A DNA stretch of 64,000 nucleotides from Paraburkholderia sp. PGU19 (GCF_013426915.1 NZ_AP023180.1:2480001-2544000), one strand, 5' to 3'; shown: positions 35,927 to 45,144, numbered from the stretch's first letter. Notes: a model not told the origin generated them from the letters alone. Made by a program: numbers and translations.

Positions 35927-36329
35927 TTTGCGGTTGTGCGGATCGCCGGCCAAGGGGCGCTACAGGTTCCGCAGCGGGCGTTGCACGACCTGTCACTTCG
36001 AATGGCAGCTTCTCGCATCCCTGAGGACGTCACCTGACCCGTTCGAGACAGTCACGAAACATCCGCGAACGCCCGCCTGTTGGGCAGCATGAGACGGTCA
36101 CGGCGAGCGCACAGGGTAGCGCCTAAAAACCCGAGCCGTCCCCATAGACGGATAATGACATCCGAGACCAGGTGCGAATGGCGCAGCATTGACCATTCAC
36201 CGCACTGCATGGTGAGACCGGATCGAGTCATAATTAAACCCCCCGATGCTGTCGACCCCCGAACAACGATAGATGACCGAGATCTTCATGCGGGCGTGCT
36301 GATCTTCTCAATCTGGAAAACCGGCAATC
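35927..36329. other. Region between repeat B and chrA
   Basis: Apart from the repeat arm at 35941-36016, I see no gene in these 400 bases. The right end must include the chrA promoter; no chrB-like regulator gene is present here. Confidence 0.4.
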
Positions 36330-37565
36330 ATGGAAACAGGTATCACCTCTGCGCACTCGACTCGGGAGGGTTCCGCACCGGAGGTTCTCGCGGTTTTCCT
36401 CAAATTGGGGCTGACGTGCTTCGGCGGTCCCATTGCCCATCTGGGATACTTTCGCCGGGAATTCGTTGAGAGGCGCCGCTGGCTTGATGACGAAACCTTC
36501 ACGGATCTGGTCGGGCTCTGTCAGTTCCTTCCGGGACCGGCCAGCAGCCAGGTGGGGTACTCGATCGGTCTCTTGCGAGCGGGGTGGCTTGGGGGACTCG
36601 CGGCGTGGTGCGGATTCACACTGCCTTCAGTCCTGTTGTTGCTCGGCTTTGCTGCCATCGCCCCAAGTATTGGCGGCCTGGTCGGTGGCGGCTTGATCCA
36701 TGGCCTGAAGCTCGTCGCTGTCGCTGTCGTCGCTCAAGCAGTTTGGGATATGGCGCGGCGACTGTGTCCGGATCAACGTCGTGCTGCCATCGCGCTCATC
36801 GCCATCGGGGTGCTCAGCATTCTGACGACCGTCTATGCGCAACTCATCGTTATCGCCCTCGGCGCTGTGCTCGGACTCGCGTTTTGCCAGACGACGACAT
36901 CGTCAGACGCCAGTCGCTTACCACGACACGCGCACCCAATCCGTGTATCCCGCACGGTGGGTGCCGTCGCGTTGATCCTCTTCTGTGTCTTGCTGTTCGG
37001 GCTTCCCGCGCTGGTCCGACTCCACACGGGCCACGCACTCGAACTCTTCAATGCGTTCTATCGCTCGGGCGCGCTTGTCTTCGGCGGCGGTCACGTCGTG
37101 CTACCGCTTCTTCAGCAGCAAACCGTTGAGGCCGGCCTGGTCTCGTCGAACGATTTTCTCGCAGGCTACGGTGCCGCACAGGCCGTCCCGGGCCCCTTAT
37201 TCACGTTCGCTGCATTTCTCGGATGGATGATGACGGAAGCGCCGAATCACTGGACCGGCGCGTTGCTCGCCACGGTGGGCATTTTTTTGCCGGGTCTGCT
37301 GCTCGTGCTTGCGGCGCTACCTTACTGGCAAGCGCTGCGCGCTCACCCGTCGATGGCTGCACTGCTTGCGGGGGTGAACGCGGCGGTCGTTGGACTGCTG
37401 GCCACCGCGCTGTACTCGCCAGTCTGGACCAGCGCGGTTCTCTCGGAGCTCGACTTTGCCATCGCAGCCATCGGTTTTTTCTTGCTGACACGCTGGAAGA
37501 TTCCACCGCTCGCCGTCGTCGCGTTCTGTGCGCTGGCAGGCATTGCCGAGGCGACCTTGCACTGA
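36330..37565 (+). CDS. chrA: Chromate efflux transporter, long-chain ChrA (CHR) family
   Basis: The 411-residue inner-membrane protein shows the duplicated CHR architecture. The N-terminal half has LTCFGGPIAHLGYFRREFVE and CQFLPGPASSQVGYSIG. The C-terminal half repeats this as LVFGGGHVVLPLL and GYGAAQAVPGPLFTFAAFLG. ChrA proteins export chromate using the proton-motive force and give chromate resistance; the duplicated form of about 400 residues is the classic one. The start at ATG 36330 gives a short hydrophilic N-terminus of normal length. No chrB or chrC is adjacent, and the gene stands alone just outside the right repeat of the island, so accessory origin is likely. Confidence 0.93.
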   Translation: METGITSAHSTREGSAPEVLAVFLKLGLTCFGGPIAHLGYFRREFVERRRWLDDETFTDLVGLCQFLPGPASSQVGYSIGLLRAGWLGGLAAWCGFTLPSVLLLLGFAAIAPSIGGLVGGGLIHGLKLVAVAVVAQAVWDMARRLCPDQRRAAIALIAIGVLSILTTVYAQLIVIALGAVLGLAFCQTTTSSDASRLPRHAHPIRVSRTVGAVALILFCVLLFGLPALVRLHTGHALELFNAFYRSGALVFGGGHVVLPLLQQQTVEAGLVSSNDFLAGYGAAQAVPGPLFTFAAFLGWMMTEAPNHWTGALLATVGIFLPGLLLVLAALPYWQALRAHPSMAALLAGVNAAVVGLLATALYSPVWTSAVLSELDFAIAAIGFFLLTRWKIPPLAVVAFCALAGIAEATLH

Positions 37566-37875
37566 ATCGATGAGTGCACAGGGGAGGCAACGAGTGTCTG
37601 GCATCATGACCGTTGTCCGCTCGAAAGCCGACGGTCACGAGTCTTGTCTCTATGGCAGAAAGTGGCCGAGAGCACCAGTGCAAGGAAGGTGCGGTAGAGC
37701 TGCCGTTGAAATCTTCAACGGCAGCCTTCGGGCGGCTTCTGTGAATGAGTACAGTTGGCCAGATTCGGCCCCTCGGATATACCGCTTGCCGGTCGTTTGA
37801 AGGTCGGCTTTAACTTCGGAAGCGGCTGGTCAACCGGTTCGAAGTGAACGGCCTGCTCGCCACATCTGCTTCTAG
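37566..37875. other. Intergenic region after chrA with a perfect hairpin
   Basis: A perfect 12-bp inverted repeat (37699-37710 with 37714-37725, loop ATC) is the only clear structure; no T-run follows, so terminator function is uncertain. No gene is seen. Confidence 0.5.
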
Positions 37876-38064
37876 TCCCCGGAAAACGGCGCGTTCGCCA
37901 GCGCGTTATGGCTCGCGTCCCTGAACTTCCCGGGCTTGCTCCTGTTCGATCCGTCTGTGCAGGTCAAGCTGGACGGGATGCCAATGCGCTCACTCCTCGA
38001 AGGAAAACTCGGCACCGCGCTCTACGGAAGCTCAGCACGATTCCGCTTGGCCTCCAGCAACTGA
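37876..38064 (+). other. Open 62-codon fragment of unknown origin
   Basis: Immediately after a TAG, a frame runs for 62 codons with protein-like composition (GAFASALWLASLNFPGLLLF, then VKLDGMPMRSLLEGKLGTALYG) and ends at 38064, overlapping the 3' end of the convergent dehydrogenase gene. It lacks an early start codon. It may be the tail of a decayed gene. I do not recognise it. Confidence 0.3.
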
Positions 38065-38963
38065 ATCAGCAGTTCATCGCGCTGTCGAAGCATTTCCGGA
38101 AAATCGTACGACTCCAGTTCCGCACTAACGCCTGCCGCAATTGACTCGATGTAATCATCCGTCTCGGGATACTTACCCAAGTCTCTGGCCCACTCGCGCT
38201 GTGCCGCACCCAGATGCTGCAGCACATGCGTAATCCCACCAGCGCCACCAGAAGCGTGGAGATTGAGAAACGGACCCAGCAGCGCCCATCGAAGGCCAGG
38301 ACCATGGGAGATCGCCGCGTCGATGTCTTCCACGGAAGCGATCCCGCGCTCCACCAGACTAATCGCCTCCTGCCATATCGCGGCCTGAAGCCGGTTGGCG
38401 ATATGACCTTTGATCTCCTTGTTGACTCGGATGACCTTCTTGCCCGTCGACGCGTAGAACGCCATCGTCTTCGCGATGTTGTCGGGTGATGTGAGGCTAC
38501 CCCCGCAGACCTCCACTAAAGGAATGATGTGGGACGGGTTGAATGGATGTCCCAACACAATCCGTTCCGGGTGTTTCGCGCCAGCCTGCATCTCGCTGAT
38601 CGAAAGACCCGAAGACGACGAAGCGATGATGGTCTCCGCCTTCGCCGCCGATTCGATCTTCGCGATCAGTGCCTGCTTGACGTCCAGACGCTCGGGGCTG
38701 CTTTCCTGAATGAAACCGGCATCGCGCACCGCCGCGCCCAGGTCCGTCGTGAACGTCAGATTGTCGCGCGAGGCGCCCTCCGCCAGTCCCAGCCGCTCGA
38801 CGGCCGGCCAGTTATCGTCGACCCAGTTGCGCAGGCGCGATTCGGCTCCTTCGCCGGGGTCCGTTGCCGTGACGGCGAAACCATGAGCGAGGAAGTGCGT
38901 CGCCCAGCCGGCGCCAATCACACCCGTGCCGACAATCGCGATGGTGGTGGGTCGCTTCGTCAT
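38022..38963 (-). CDS. 3-hydroxyacyl-CoA dehydrogenase family protein (L-carnitine dehydrogenase-like)
   Basis: The 313-residue enzyme has an N-terminal NAD-binding Rossmann fold (IAIVGTGVIGAGWATHFLAHG, residues about 8-28). It also has the family motifs FIQESSPERLDVKQ, IIASSSSGLSISE and RIVLGHPFNPSHIIPLVEV, the last carrying the catalytic histidine. The helical C-terminal domain contains GPGLRWALLGPFL. The SSSSGL-GHPFNP combination and the single-domain size fit the carnitine dehydrogenase group, which oxidises L-carnitine to 3-dehydrocarnitine. It follows the BKACE gene by only three bases, the arrangement expected for an enzyme feeding a beta-keto acid to that cleavage protein. Carnitine as the actual substrate is an inference. 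Confidence 0.85.
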   Translation of the reverse strand: MTKRPTTIAIVGTGVIGAGWATHFLAHGFAVTATDPGEGAESRLRNWVDDNWPAVERLGLAEGASRDNLTFTTDLGAAVRDAGFIQESSPERLDVKQALIAKIESAAKAETIIASSSSGLSISEMQAGAKHPERIVLGHPFNPSHIIPLVEVCGGSLTSPDNIAKTMAFYASTGKKVIRVNKEIKGHIANRLQAAIWQEAISLVERGIASVEDIDAAISHGPGLRWALLGPFLNLHASGGAGGITHVLQHLGAAQREWARDLGKYPETDDYIESIAAGVSAELESYDFPEMLRQRDELLIQLLEAKRNRAELP

Positions 38964-38966
38964 TGC

Positions 38967-39887
38967 CTAAGCCTCCATGCCGACAGCCTGGATCGCTTCG
39001 CGCAGCGGCCGCAGGCCGATGATTTCGCGCGCCTCCGACGGCGTTGCCGGCTCGTAACCCATTTCGCGCACGAGGCGAACCAGCCGCTCGACCAGCTGGA
39101 CGTTGGTCGCGAGTTCGCCCTGCCTGTAGTACAGGTTGTCTTCGAGTCCGACGCGCACATGTCCGCCAAGCAGCAGCGAGTTCATCGCGGCAGGCAACTG
39201 CGCCGCGCCAATGGCGCTGACGTTGAAAACGGTGTTGCGGGGCAGGTGGTCGACCATCGTCTGCAACAGCCGCGGCGTGTAGGGCAGCGCGCCCTGGAAC
39301 GCATTGGCGCCGATAACGATATTGATAAAGTGCGGCGCGTCGTCGAGGCCCTCGTTGATCGCGCGCTGAACGTCCTGAACGATGTCGGCAAGGCCGAACA
39401 CTTCCCATTCGGGCTTGATGCCGCGCGCTTTCATCATCTCCGCGATCTGCCGGATTCGCGAAGGCGGCGTTGCCACCAGGATTTCCTTGCCGCCGAAACT
39501 CGCGATCACCGTCTGCGCGTCGAGCGTGCACATCTCGACGTCATCGCCTTCCATGCCCCTCAGACGCTCTTCCCACTGGATTTCCCACAGGCCGTTGTCG
39601 AGTTCGCGAACCATGTCGCCATTGATGCCGCCACCCGTCGAGTTGTTGAGAATGATGTCGCACTTGTCCCGGATCAGGCGGTTGATCTGGCTGTAGATGG
39701 CGGGATCGCAGGTGGCCTCGTCGTCGGGACGTCGTGCGTGCACGGCAACCACACTGGCGCCCGCGTTGTAGCAGCGATACGTGTCGTCTGCGATCTCCTG
39801 CGGCTGCGTCGGCAGGGCGGGATTCATTTTCTTGCTGGCCATGCCGCCCGTCGGGGCAACGGTCACGATGACTTTGGGCTTGCTCAT
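38967..39887 (-). CDS. BKACE (beta-keto acid cleavage enzyme) family protein
   Basis: This 306-residue TIM-barrel protein belongs to the DUF849/BKACE family, which condenses beta-keto acids with acetyl-CoA and releases acetoacetate plus a new CoA ester. Landmarks are [15 protein letters not shown] at the start, ILNNSTGGG near residue 80, [11 protein letters not shown] near 164 and [12 protein letters not shown] near 245, whose Glu is the expected zinc ligand. The first metal motif, usually H-x-H, reads [11 protein letters not shown], so one histidine appears to be Ala. Next to a carnitine-dehydrogenase-like gene it probably acts on 3-dehydrocarnitine or a similar keto acid. It lies 37 bases after the MFS gene on the same strand. 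Confidence 0.88.
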   Translation of the reverse strand: MSKPKVIVTVAPTGGMASKKMNPALPTQPQEIADDTYRCYNAGASVVAVHARRPDDEATCDPAIYSQINRLIRDKCDIILNNSTGGGINGDMVRELDNGLWEIQWEERLRGMEGDDVEMCTLDAQTVIASFGGKEILVATPPSRIRQIAEMMKARGIKPEWEVFGLADIVQDVQRAINEGLDDAPHFINIVIGANAFQGALPYTPRLLQTMVDHLPRNTVFNVSAIGAAQLPAAMNSLLLGGHVRVGLEDNLYYRQGELATNVQLVERLVRLVREMGYEPATPSEAREIIGLRPLREAIQAVGMEA

Positions 39888-39924
39888 GTTGATGCTCTCC
39901 AGAGAAAAATGGTCTGAATGTTCG

Positions 39925-41292
39925 TTAGTGCGCGCTGGCGCTTTCGCCTGGGCCGACTCGAAGCGCGCTTTTGGGCAGGCCGAGGAGAATCGTGAGTCCG
40001 CCGCAGATGACGAGTGCCGTCAACGCCAGAAGTCCCATTTGAATGCTGCCTGTCGCGCCCTTGATCATGCCGATCAGCGTCGGGCTGACAAAGCCGCCGA
40101 GGATGCCCAGTGAACTGATCACCGCGATGCCCGCTGCGGCAGCGTTACGGTCCAGATACGTCGGCGGAATCGACCAGAACAGCGAGCCACCGCCAAAGAT
40201 AAAAAACGATGCAGCGCAGAGCATGACCATGACGGGAACGACAGCAGTACCGAGATACGAAGTCGACGCCAGTGCAATTGCACCAAGTGCCAACGTTCCA
40301 CCCACATGCCAGCGGCGCTCCTTGAAGCGGTCCGAACTGCGGCTGATGATGAGCACGCCCAGCGCGCCGAAGATATAGGGCACTGCCGTGTACCAGCCAA
40401 TCGTCGCGATCGGGGCGATGCCGAGGCCTTTGATCATGGTCGGCAGCCAGAAGGTCAGCGTGTAGACGGCGCAGGCGCAGCAGAAGTAGATGAACGCAAG
40501 CACGTACGTCTTCGGGTCCGCCAGCGCCGCGGCGAGGCGTCCATGATGTCCGGCCTTCGCCTCACCACGATGGTCGGCAGCGAGAACTTTCTGCACCATC
40601 GACTTCTCGGCGCTGTTCAGCCAGGACGCACGGGCCGGACCGTCCGGAAGCATGCGATACAGCACGAATCCCAGCAGAACAGTCGGCAGCCCTTCGACGA
40701 GGAACAGCCATTGCCAGCCGTGCATGCCGCCCAATCCTTCCATGCCGCTCATGATGGCGCCCGACAGCGGGCCACCCAGCACGCCCGTAATCGGCATGCC
40801 GAAGAGGAACAGACCCGTGACACGGCCGCGGCGCTGGCTCGGATACCAGTACGTCAGATACAGAATGATTCCGGGGAAGAAGCCGGCTTCGAAGACGCCG
40901 AGCAATAGCCTGATCGCGTAGAACTGCCAGGGCGCCGAGACGAACGCGGTCGCCGCGGAGGCCATGCCCCACAGCACCATGATTCTCAGGAAAGTCAGCC
41001 GCGCACCGATCTTTTCGAGCAGCAGATTGCTGGGCACCTCGAACAGCAGATACGTCACGAAGAAAATGCCCGCGCCGAGTCCATACACTGCATCGGAAAA
41101 CGCCAGATCGTGTTTCATCTGCAGCTGCGCATAGCCGATGTTGATCCGGTCGAGGAACGCGCAGACGTAAGCGACGAGGATGAGCGGCATGACGCGCCAG
41201 CTTATTTTCCGGAAGACGGCGTCTTCTACCATCTCGTCTGACGAATTCCCGACGAGCGCGGCTGTGGACGATAACGAACGGGCGCGAATCAT
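39925..41292 (-). CDS. MFS transporter, anion:cation symporter family
   Basis: The ~455-residue carrier has twelve membrane segments and the hallmarks of the ACS family of organic-anion/H+ symporters. [18 protein letters not shown] lies in TM1 with the D-R-x-N-I/x signature, [16 protein letters not shown] lies after TM2, and [24 protein letters not shown] spans TM4 in parts. The family imports tartrate, phthalate, glucarate and related acids. ATG 41292 is chosen because AGGAG lies seven bases upstream. Being first in the unit with BKACE and the dehydrogenase, it likely imports their substrate. This differs from classic carnitine operons, which use ABC or BCCT carriers. Confidence 0.88.
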   Translation of the reverse strand: MIRARSLSSTAALVGNSSDEMVEDAVFRKISWRVMPLILVAYVCAFLDRINIGYAQLQMKHDLAFSDAVYGLGAGIFFVTYLLFEVPSNLLLEKIGARLTFLRIMVLWGMASAATAFVSAPWQFYAIRLLLGVFEAGFFPGIILYLTYWYPSQRRGRVTGLFLFGMPITGVLGGPLSGAIMSGMEGLGGMHGWQWLFLVEGLPTVLLGFVLYRMLPDGPARASWLNSAEKSMVQKVLAADHRGEAKAGHHGRLAAALADPKTYVLAFIYFCCACAVYTLTFWLPTMIKGLGIAPIATIGWYTAVPYIFGALGVLIISRSSDRFKERRWHVGGTLALGAIALASTSYLGTAVVPVMVMLCAASFFIFGGGSLFWSIPPTYLDRNAAAAGIAVISSLGILGGFVSPTLIGMIKGATGSIQMGLLALTALVICGGLTILLGLPKSALRVGPGESASAH

Positions 41293-41405
41293 TGCGTGTC
41301 TCCTGACCTTGTATGACACGCATTATTTCGGGCGACTGCCTGCACGACTGTCGATGGCGCGACAGTCGCGGACAGCGTAAACACCAAGTCGTCATGGACG
41401 CGGCG

Positions 41406-42110
41406 CTACCGGCCCAGATCCTGAAGCCCCGGCAGATCCAGCACGACGATGCCGCCGTATTCGGTGCGTACCAGACCCGCGTTCTTGAAGCGGGTCATCG
41501 CCTTGTTGCACGTCTGCCGCGAGACGCCGGCGAGGTTGGCGAGTTCTTCCTGGGACAGTTGCAGATGCGCCGCACCGCTCGGATTGGACAGCGGATGCAC
41601 CATGCCGACGAGCGCTCTGGCGACAAGGCTATCCGTATCGAGCAGGCCGTACGCCGCGACGGCGCCCATGAACCAGTGCAGCCGCTCGTTGACCCGCAAC
41701 AGCAGAAAATCGTTGAACGACGGATGGTGTTCGCGAAGCCATTCGAAGGTGGCGCGCGGAATCTGCGCGACGCGGCTATCGCGTAACGCGATGAGATCCG
41801 ACTCGCGCGGCAGGTTGCGAATCAGCGTGCCTTCTCCGAACCAGCTGCCGACAGACTGGCCACCCAGCGTCACCGTTTGTCCGTCGCGGGCCGTGATCGA
41901 CCATTTGATCAGCCCTTCGAGCACGCCGAACCAGACATGTTGACGCTCGCCATGATGTCCAAGAACCTGACCGGCTGAGACCGCGCGCTCGGATGCTTCA
42001 GCGCGCACGCGGGACTTTGCGGCTTCGTCCAGCTCGCCGAACCACGACGACTGCGCGAGCAGTTCGTCGAGGGTGAGCGACACCGTGACCGTCCGCTTTT
42101 GCCTCGTCAT
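41406..42110 (-). CDS. Crp/Fnr-family regulator without Fe-S cysteines
   Basis: The 234-residue protein has a cyclic-nucleotide-binding-type beta-barrel (about 20-130, including GSWFGEGTLIRNLPRESDL) and a C-terminal winged helix (LQLSQEELANLAGVSRQTCN, then KAMTRF, near 185-210). It contains a single cysteine, in the recognition helix, so it cannot bind an FNR-type iron-sulfur cluster. The recognition helix differs from the E-x-x-SR of FNR. It is thus not a likely reader of the FNR-like boxes further right. ATG 42110 follows GGAG. It lies upstream of the MFS/BKACE genes and divergent from the thioesterase gene, so it is the best candidate regulator of that module. Confidence 0.85.
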   Translation of the reverse strand: MTRQKRTVTVSLTLDELLAQSSWFGELDEAAKSRVRAEASERAVSAGQVLGHHGERQHVWFGVLEGLIKWSITARDGQTVTLGGQSVGSWFGEGTLIRNLPRESDLIALRDSRVAQIPRATFEWLREHHPSFNDFLLLRVNERLHWFMGAVAAYGLLDTDSLVARALVGMVHPLSNPSGAAHLQLSQEELANLAGVSRQTCNKAMTRFKNAGLVRTEYGGIVVLDLPGLQDLGR

Positions 42111-42222
42111 ATCGTCACTCCAAAGGGAGTTGAACGGCTTCGATGCGAACTGTCGCCGCATCGACAGTGTTGCGCAGGCGACCCGCGCACAATGGCTGAA
42201 CTGAAAGCAGGAGCATGGACCC

Positions 42223-42657
42223 GTGAGTAAAGAAACTGTCTATCGTATCGACGTGCAATTCGGCGATTGTGACCCGGCCGGAATTGTTTTCTTCCCGAAC
42301 TTCTCGCGCTGGATGGACGCAGCGTCGCACGATTATTTTATACAGTGTGGCCTGCCGCCATGGCGGGAGATGCAAACGCTGCCGCATTGCATCGGCGCGC
42401 CGTTGCTCGAAGTTCATACGCGTTTTCACACCTCGGCAACCTACGGCGAAAGTCTGGTGGTGCATACACGAATCGAGGAATGGCGCGGCAAAGTCTTTAT
42501 CCAGAGCCATCGGATCATGCGCAACGATACGCTGATCTGCGAAGGGCAGGCGACGCGCGCCTTGTGCGTCAAGCAGGACGATGGACGATTGAAGGCCGTC
42601 CCTGTGCCTGAATTTGTCCGCGCTGCCTGCGAATCAGTTGAGAACGTAGCGTATTAG
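42223..42657 (+). CDS. Hot-dog acyl-CoA thioesterase
   Basis: A GTG at 42223 behind AGGAGCATGGACCC starts a 144-residue 4-hydroxybenzoyl-CoA-thioesterase-type hot-dog protein. The signature is VQFGDCDPAGIVFFPNFSRW (residues 9-28), with the catalytic Asp at the start of DPAGIV. The rest matches the strand order of the fold. In carnitine catabolism a thioesterase of this kind (CdhB) releases betaine from betainyl-CoA made by BKACE. Here it is divergent from the BKACE module but only about 110 bases from the regulator gene, and an SDR gene follows 22 bases downstream. The specific CoA ester is unknown. Confidence 0.85.
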   Translation: MSKETVYRIDVQFGDCDPAGIVFFPNFSRWMDAASHDYFIQCGLPPWREMQTLPHCIGAPLLEVHTRFHTSATYGESLVVHTRIEEWRGKVFIQSHRIMRNDTLICEGQATRALCVKQDDGRLKAVPVPEFVRAACESVENVAY

Positions 42658-42679
42658 CGAAACGTAACGGAGGTGGAAT

Positions 42680-43444
42680 TTGAGCGTGCAGAAAGTTCTT
42701 GTGACGGCAGGTGCGTCAGGCATCGGTCGGGAAATCGTTCGTGCTTTCGCGAACAACGGTGCAAAAGTGTTCGTGATCGACGTCGACGCGAGTGGATTGT
42801 CGGCGCTCGCCGCGGAATCGCCGAACATCGACACTGCTGTCTGTGACATGGCCAGTCGTGCCGATATCGAACGCGTAGTGCCGGAAGCCGTTCGAGTTCT
42901 GGGCGGACTGGATGTACTGGTCAACAACGCGGGTATCTCGGGACCGACATCACCGGTTGAGAACTACGATCCCGATGCCTGGGATGCCGTCATGCAGATC
43001 AACCTGAATGGCACCTTCAACGTCACCCGGCTCGCGATCCCTTATATCAAGCAGTCGCTTGCGGGGTCGATCATCGTAATGTCGTCGGTGGCGGGTCGTT
43101 TCGGTTATCCGAATCGAAGCGCGTATTCCGTCAGCAAGTGGGGCTTGATTGGTTTCACGAAAACGCTTTCGCGCGAACTCGGCGAGTCCGGCGTGCGTGT
43201 CAATGCAATCCTGCCCGGTGCTGTGGAGGGTGAGCGTATCGAGAGAGTTCTGGCGGGACGCGCGCAGGTGAGCGGGCGGTCCGTGGACGACGAGCGACGG
43301 GACGCAATGTCGATCCAGTCGTTGCAACGCTTCGTCGATCCGCGGGATATCGCGGCGATGGCGGTCTTCCTTGCATCGGACGCAGGCAAGTCGATCTCAG
43401 GGCAGATGCTGCCCATTGATAACGACATGCAGCAGGCGTCCTGA
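42680..43444 (+). CDS. Short-chain dehydrogenase/reductase
   Basis: The 254-residue classical SDR begins at a TTG (42680) with GGAGGT upstream. It has the NAD(P)-binding VTAGASGIGREIVRAF, the NNAG motif (LVNNAGISGP), the catalytic serine in VMSSVAGRFG and the YSVSKWG Tyr-x-x-x-Lys pair near residue 154. The Asp after strand 2 (VFVIDVDASG) points to NAD(H) over NADP(H). It forms a two-gene unit with the thioesterase. Together with the 3-hydroxyacyl-CoA-dehydrogenase-type enzyme on the other strand, it gives the module two unrelated alcohol-oxidising enzymes, which could serve opposite enantiomers of one beta-hydroxy acid. Confidence 0.9.
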   Translation: MSVQKVLVTAGASGIGREIVRAFANNGAKVFVIDVDASGLSALAAESPNIDTAVCDMASRADIERVVPEAVRVLGGLDVLVNNAGISGPTSPVENYDPDAWDAVMQINLNGTFNVTRLAIPYIKQSLAGSIIVMSSVAGRFGYPNRSAYSVSKWGLIGFTKTLSRELGESGVRVNAILPGAVEGERIERVLAGRAQVSGRSVDDERRDAMSIQSLQRFVDPRDIAAMAVFLASDAGKSISGQMLPIDNDMQQAS

Positions 43445-43597
43445 ATCGCTAGTCCGGCAAACGGGACCGTCGCTCGCAGCGGCAAGAAGTGGCACGACGA
43501 ACGTGAACTTGCACGGTCGGCGCCTTGACGTGAACGCTCGCCCGACTCCCGATCGGGGAACGAGACCACCATTGGCAAAAGTCAGTTTACCTGGCCG

Positions 43598-43942
43598 CTA
43601 TTGCGTCATCACCCATTGAATCAACTGATGGGCATCCTCGGCTGAAATTGGCCCGCCGCGTTCCGGCGGCAGCGGCATGGCGGTATCGCCCCAATGCGCA
43701 CGCCCACCCTTTCTGAGCTTGATTTCGAGCATCTGTGTCGCGTTCGGTACGTTGCGGTAACGGTCGGCAATCTGATGAAACGACGGTGCAAGAAAAGGCG
43801 CATCGGATGTGTGACAGAACATACAGTGATGCTGATCGACCAGTTCGCCCGGTTCATTCGATTGTGCCCAGACTGGACTCACACCGGCGACGACAATGCT
43901 CGACGCGCACGCAAAGTATATGAGGGGACGTGCATGAATCAC
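43598..43942 (-). CDS. Small periplasmic c-type cytochrome
   Basis: This 114-residue precursor has a Sec signal peptide ending near VWAQ (residue 27). It carries one heme-attachment motif CMFCH (near 40) and a distal methionine candidate in TAMPLPPE (near 89). The layout is that of a class I cytochrome c of the c551/c552 type, which shuttles electrons in the periplasm. It lies 67 bases downstream of the nitroreductase gene on the same strand and is probably cotranscribed with it under the FNR-like box at 45106. It is the left-most gene of the low-oxygen block. Confidence 0.88.
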   Translation of the reverse strand: MIHARPLIYFACASSIVVAGVSPVWAQSNEPGELVDQHHCMFCHTSDAPFLAPSFHQIADRYRNVPNATQMLEIKLRKGGRAHWGDTAMPLPPERGGPISAEDAHQLIQWVMTQ

Positions 43943-44009
43943 GGCAAGAACTCCTTTTGTTTATCCAGGATTTTTTCTGTTTCGATCACCGAAGGACAAT
44001 TCAGCGACG

Positions 44010-45041
44010 TCAGTCGACGACATCCGACAAAGCTCGCCGCGGCGAATGCTCCGCATGTGGGCCACGGCCAACGCGCAGCAGCAACTGCGGCACGGCATCG
44101 ACCTTCAACAGGACCTTGAGCTGTTCGCGCAACGTGGCGACTTCGATGGGCTGATTCAGATACGACGCCGTCAACCCTTTGGACGCTGCAACAAGCAACA
44201 TACGTTGAAGTGCCTGCCCTGCAGCCAGCCACGCCTCGCTGTCGTCACGCATCGTGGCAATACCTACGAGAAGGGGGGAGCCTTCGACGAGCCGTTGATG
44301 CGTGGCGGGTGTCCCGGCACCGACGTCGAATACGCGAACCACTGACGCCATTAGCGGCATTGCAAAATCGAGCAGACCGCCGACGGCCGTTCCGTACGCC
44401 GGCATGCCGTCGGCGAGCCGGCGCGGATGAATCCAGCTTGCGAGTTCGCGACGAAAGCGCGGATCGGCAAACTGTATTCTGTCGGCTTCCGCGATCAGCG
44501 ATGCGATGGACTGGCGGGAAGACTCCTCGTCTACGCAGATTGCAATGGCGCCTTCCGCGTCGCATGCGGCCATCATCTCGTTCTTGAAGGACTCGGCGAT
44601 GGATTCATTGGCGAAGGGAGCACGGGTCGTCACGCGTTTCGCTACCGCACTGAACAGATTCGCCAGGGAAGCGTCGCGGGCCCCTTTAGTGGTGACCTTG
44701 ATGCGCGCGACGATATCGGGATCAAAGTCCGATGGGAACACGCTAATCGAATAGGCGAGTCCGAAATGACTCAGCGCGACGCGCAAATTGAATAACGCCG
44801 CGCCACAACTGATGAGCATCTCGCGATCGAATGGATCGACGACGGGCAACGCGCGTGTGCGGTCGGCACAGAGCTGGACGGTGTCCTCATCGACAATGAA
44901 TCGCCAGGGTTGCGCGTTGTGATTCGAAGGGGCAAGCACGGCATATTGCAGTGCGAAGCGGATCTGTTCCTTCATCGGCGCGAGGGCGTCGAACAGGTGC
45001 TCGTCGATCTGCCACGCAGACGTGGACACGGGCGCGCTCAT
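44010..45041 (-). CDS. Nitroreductase-fold protein, Acg-like
   Basis: The 343-residue protein is a duplicated nitroreductase-fold protein like mycobacterial Acg. The first half has FALQYAVLAPSNHNAQPWRF (FMN phosphate site, residues about 30-50) and the second half has ASYLNQPIEVATLREQLKVLL near the end. Acg-type proteins bind FMN without clear nitroreductase activity and are members of hypoxia regulons in mycobacteria. ATG 45041 is chosen because AAGGAA lies seven bases upstream; the frame continues to 45119 without conserved residues. An FNR-like box (45106-45119) sits 64 bases upstream, consistent with induction at low oxygen. Confidence 0.87.
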   Translation of the reverse strand: MSAPVSTSAWQIDEHLFDALAPMKEQIRFALQYAVLAPSNHNAQPWRFIVDEDTVQLCADRTRALPVVDPFDREMLISCGAALFNLRVALSHFGLAYSISVFPSDFDPDIVARIKVTTKGARDASLANLFSAVAKRVTTRAPFANESIAESFKNEMMAACDAEGAIAICVDEESSRQSIASLIAEADRIQFADPRFRRELASWIHPRRLADGMPAYGTAVGGLLDFAMPLMASVVRVFDVGAGTPATHQRLVEGSPLLVGIATMRDDSEAWLAAGQALQRMLLVAASKGLTASYLNQPIEVATLREQLKVLLKVDAVPQLLLRVGRGPHAEHSPRRALSDVVD

Positions 45042-45105
45042 GGGAATGTTCCTTTCAATCCTTGATGGACTTTCATTCATCGTGGCACGCAACGTGGCGG
45101 AGCAT

Positions 45106-45119
45106 TTGAGGCAGATCAA
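45106..45119. promoter_or_regulatory. FNR/ANR-like box TTGAGGCAGATCAA
   Basis: One half-site change from TTGAT-N4-ATCAA. It lies 64 bases upstream of the nitroreductase start, a distance repeated at the other boxes. Confidence 0.65.
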
Positions 45120-45144
45120 TCGACGTGTTGCAAGTGCTCACCTT

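Noticed and set aside
38529..39917. A 462-codon open frame on the plus strand
   Set aside because: It is antisense to the dehydrogenase and BKACE genes and lacks motifs.
41406..42110. The Crp/Fnr-type protein as the oxygen sensor for the FNR-like boxes
   Set aside because: It has a single cysteine and no cluster-binding set, and its recognition helix differs from FNR. The reader of the boxes must be encoded elsewhere.
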